Shown here in pieces: positions 46,081-47,459 of a stretch of DNA of 47,459 nucleotides. Position numbers and translations under genes: made by a program. Below the pieces are notes generated by a model that was not told the DNA's origin, made no database searches, and was given only the letters and a program-made list of their open reading frames with translations. The DNA is from Carboxylicivirga fragile (lineage in GTDB: Bacteria > Bacteroidota > Bacteroidia > Bacteroidales > Marinilabiliaceae): NCBI GenBank assembly GCA_025499625.1, contig JAFMVD010000046.1:1-47459 (forward strand), written 5' to 3'. Numbering within the stretch: the stretch's first letter is position 1; each line of letters begins with the position of its first letter.

Positions 46081-46469
46081 ATTGCGTCCTGAAAGGACAA
46101 TTCATTATTGTGTTTCCCAAAAAAAAGCTAAATGATTTTTTAAAAAATATACTAAGCGAGCCTCAAGTTGTGTTGGTGCTTGGGCTATATTGAAATGTTG
46201 AGCTGTCCTTTCAGGACGACAGATTCACCTCTCTTCCCTGCCTAAGGATTAACCTTAGGCTGAAGTAACTTAAGACTTTCAGTCTTGCAAAAAAGTTTTG
46301 TGCTGTTATTCGGATATTGTAGGAACTATTTGAAACAGAGTGTCTCACAAGTATGTAATTTGATCCATTGTTAATGCAAGGGAAAGTCAATAGCTGGGTT
46401 TGCAATATATAAGAAAAGGCTAACCCACGTTTGGATTAGCCTCGTTCACTATCTATGAAAAAACTCTAT
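46044..46469. repeat. Intergenic cluster of REP-like palindromes
   Basis: This 426-base stretch lacks a credible gene. CGTCCTGAAAGGACA (46085-46099) recurs exactly inverted as TGTCCTTTCAGGACG (46204-46218), 104 bases apart, and each copy carries the inner palindrome GTCCT-GAA-AGGAC. Further hairpins are GCCTAAGG-ATTAA-CCTTAGGC (46240-46260) and AAGACT-TTC-AGTCTT (46272-46286). The paired inverted copies resemble REPIN/BIME elements. Confidence 0.65.
46417..46442 (-). terminator. Terminator of the small heat-shock gene
   Basis: On the minus strand AGGCTAATCC and GGGTTAGCCT pair, with one wobble, and are followed by TTTTCTT. It lies 27 bases behind the stop codon. Confidence 0.8.
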
Positions 46470-46913
46470 TTACGCTATGTTTAATAGGCGTTTTGGTTTC
46501 GGTTTAGCTTCCTCCGTTTTTGGAATCACAATGTTTAGAATCCCATTATTGTATTTGGCAGCAATTTCTGCTTCATTAGCTTTGCCTTTAGGTAAACTAA
46601 ATGCACGTTTGAACGATCCATTATCAAATTCAAAATGCGTATAGTTTTCGTTTGTATTATCGTTGTTAGTTTCTCTCGACACTTCAATGCTTAATACATG
46701 GTTGTCTAATTCGAGTTTAAACTCCTCTTTTTCATAACCCGGAGCTGCAACTTCTATTGCATATTCCGATTCATTCTCTTTAATGTTCACCTTGATTTGC
46801 ATGTTTTGACCAAAGAAATGTTGTGGTTCCATAAAAAAGTCTTTACCTAATACTTGATTAAAGAAATCATTTCTTTCTGGTAAATAGCTGTTACATCTTT
46901 TTGCTAATCTCAT
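46470..46913 (-). CDS. Small heat-shock protein (Hsp20/alpha-crystallin)
   Basis: 147 residues, cytoplasmic. It is a holdase chaperone that binds unfolding proteins in large oligomers. The alpha-crystallin domain covers about 40-135: VNIKENESEYAIEVAAPGYEKEEFKLELDNHVLSI, FKRAFSLPKGKANEAEIAAKYNNGILNIVIPK. It is followed by a short tail. The I-x-I-type C-terminal motif is not evident. The start has a strong Shine-Dalgarno sequence (AGGAGG), unusual in this window. It is a single-gene unit with its own terminator. Confidence 0.94.
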   Translation of the reverse strand: MRLAKRCNSYLPERNDFFNQVLGKDFFMEPQHFFGQNMQIKVNIKENESEYAIEVAAPGYEKEEFKLELDNHVLSIEVSRETNNDNTNENYTHFEFDNGSFKRAFSLPKGKANEAEIAAKYNNGILNIVIPKTEEAKPKPKRLLNIA

Positions 46914-46921
46914 TTTAAGTC

Positions 46922-46927
46922 CTCCTA
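46922..46927 (-). promoter_or_regulatory. Strong Shine-Dalgarno site of the Hsp20 gene
   Basis: The minus strand reads AGGAGGACTTAAAATG, with AGGAGG eight bases before the start codon. Most other genes in the window have no such site. Confidence 0.75.
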
Positions 46928-47059
46928 TTTTAAGTTTTTAATTATTTTTTGACTTGTTGGTGTATTTATTTCAACTATGGTGCCAATGCTAAAAATAGGT
47001 CAGATAGTCAGGTAGTTATGGCTTTAGTGAGTCAGATTGGCATCGATTGATTATTTTTG

Positions 47060-47243
47060 GTGACAATTTGGCCGAAATCAAGCATCTTATTTGGTAATCT
47101 TAATTTAAACTAGAAATAACAAAGCGGTAACGGGCTGTGATCGTAAAAAGAAGACCTTTGGAATTGTTACGAGAGAATTTTTTTCCTCCCAACAATTCCT
47201 GTGTGTATAGAGGTTGCTTTCGGTATGATGGCAGCCTCTTTTT
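47060..47243 (+). ncRNA. Candidate structured small RNA
   Basis: A possible -7 box TATTTTTG (47052-47059) precedes about 180 bases with no credible frame. The stretch holds the hairpin GGAATTGTT (47160-47168) / AACAATTCC (47191-47199). It ends in AGAGGTTGC (47209-47217) / GCAGCCTCT (47231-47239), a GC-rich terminator with a T-run. No -33 element is clear. It could be an independent sRNA (6S-like is one possibility, untested) or a leftover of a lost gene. Confidence 0.3.
47209..47243 (+). terminator. Terminator without an obvious gene
   Basis: A 9-bp stem with one G-U pair and a 13-nt loop, followed by TTTTT. Read on the plus strand there is no protein gene before it in this window. Confidence 0.6.
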
Positions 47244-47250
47244 AAGGAAC

Positions 47251-47285
47251 AAAAAAAGGATTAGCTAACGAGCTAATCCTTTTTT
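47251..47285. terminator. Bidirectional terminator hairpin
   Basis: AGGATTAGCT (47257-47266) and AGCTAATCCT (47271-47280) with AACG as the loop, flanked by A- and T-runs. It can terminate transcription from both sides, including a gene beyond the right edge of the window. Confidence 0.8.
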
Positions 47286-47368
47286 AAATTTAATCAGAAA
47301 GTGGCTGTCTCAAAAGTCAAAAAAGAATCTTTGAAACGTATAATTTGTAACTAGCTTAAATATATGTT

Positions 47369-47427
47369 ACCCCTAAATCCCCTGAAGGGGACTTAAGCCT
47401 CCACTTTAGGGGAGGTTTGGAGGGGTA
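47369..47427. repeat. Second CCCCTAAA-type intergenic repeat
   Basis: The run holds CCCCTAAATCCCC, then GAAGGGG, then CTTTAGGGG, arranged as imperfect palindromes similar to the element at 39200-39272. It looks like a member of a dispersed intergenic family. The rest of 46914-47459 holds no credible protein gene. Confidence 0.5.
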
Positions 47428-47459
47428 GAAATAAAGGTTAAGTTTTAATCTATAAGTTG

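Noticed and set aside
46084-46290. CRISPR array
   Set aside because: The palindromes differ in sequence and spacing; there are no regularly spaced direct repeats and no cas genes.
46211-46405. 64-residue minus-strand open frame
   Set aside because: It runs through the palindrome cluster, has no start context and no protein-like pattern.
47303-47317. GGCTGTCTCAAAAGT as a possible insertion-sequence end
   Set aside because: It resembles ends of some elements, but no partner repeat, transposase frame or target duplication is present in the window.

Overview
The window is chromosomal DNA from a member of the Bacteroidota, most likely a free-living, aquatic or marine Bacteroidia (Marinilabiliales-like). 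This rests on gene content: a PorP/SprF protein next to a giant PKD protein with a type IX secretion sorting domain, a TonB receptor with a DUF4249 lipoprotein, and an ECF sigma factor with a TonB-tailed anti-sigma protein. Several starts have TAnnTTTG-type -7 boxes and most lack a Shine-Dalgarno sequence. The exact genus cannot be read from the sequence. No rRNA, tRNA, CRISPR array, prophage or intact insertion sequence was seen.

Layout. 1-701: a frameshifted small membrane-protein gene with hairpins behind it. 968-11215: the most unusual block. A normal hexameric glutamate dehydrogenase gene (gdhA, minus) diverges from a three-gene plus-strand operon. That operon encodes two giant proteins combining receiver domains with a PEP-synthase-type ATP-grasp domain (one with three extra sensor modules), and then a second GDH-like protein whose catalytic lysine is a methionine. 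11431-14936: a compact minus-strand operon (esterase, Nim/GNAT fusion, lipoprotein, zinc-ribbon protein, DNA alkyl transferase). 15032-18496: two divergent peptidases. 18757-20923: cold-shock protein, GPP34 protein and DUF4395 membrane protein. 20995-24705: an exported transglutaminase-like protein behind an SDR gene. 24813-29942: an ECF sigma/anti-sigma operon with a lipoprotein and an outer-membrane barrel, divergent from a von Willebrand A protein. 30194-33442: TonB receptor plus DUF4249 lipoprotein. 33473-33992: ParE-type toxin-antitoxin pair. 34069-37648: folE, an exported protein, a nitroreductase and tandem superoxide dismutases, one iron-type and one manganese-type by their diagnostic residues. 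37857-39152: MATE transporter. 39382-40293: proline dehydrogenase. 40602-46043: PKD/CHU_C giant protein plus PorP/SprF. 46470-46913: small heat-shock protein. The last 0.5 kb has no protein gene but holds stacked hairpins that may mark a small RNA.

How the genes work together. The gdhA block suggests control of glutamate/ammonium metabolism by a phosphotransfer-like system built from receiver and ATP-grasp domains, with a catalytically altered GDH as possible ligand sensor or GdhA partner; this is inference. Proline dehydrogenase, the peptidases and GDH fit a lifestyle of amino-acid use. The T9SS, TonB and sigma/anti-sigma genes belong to the cell surface.
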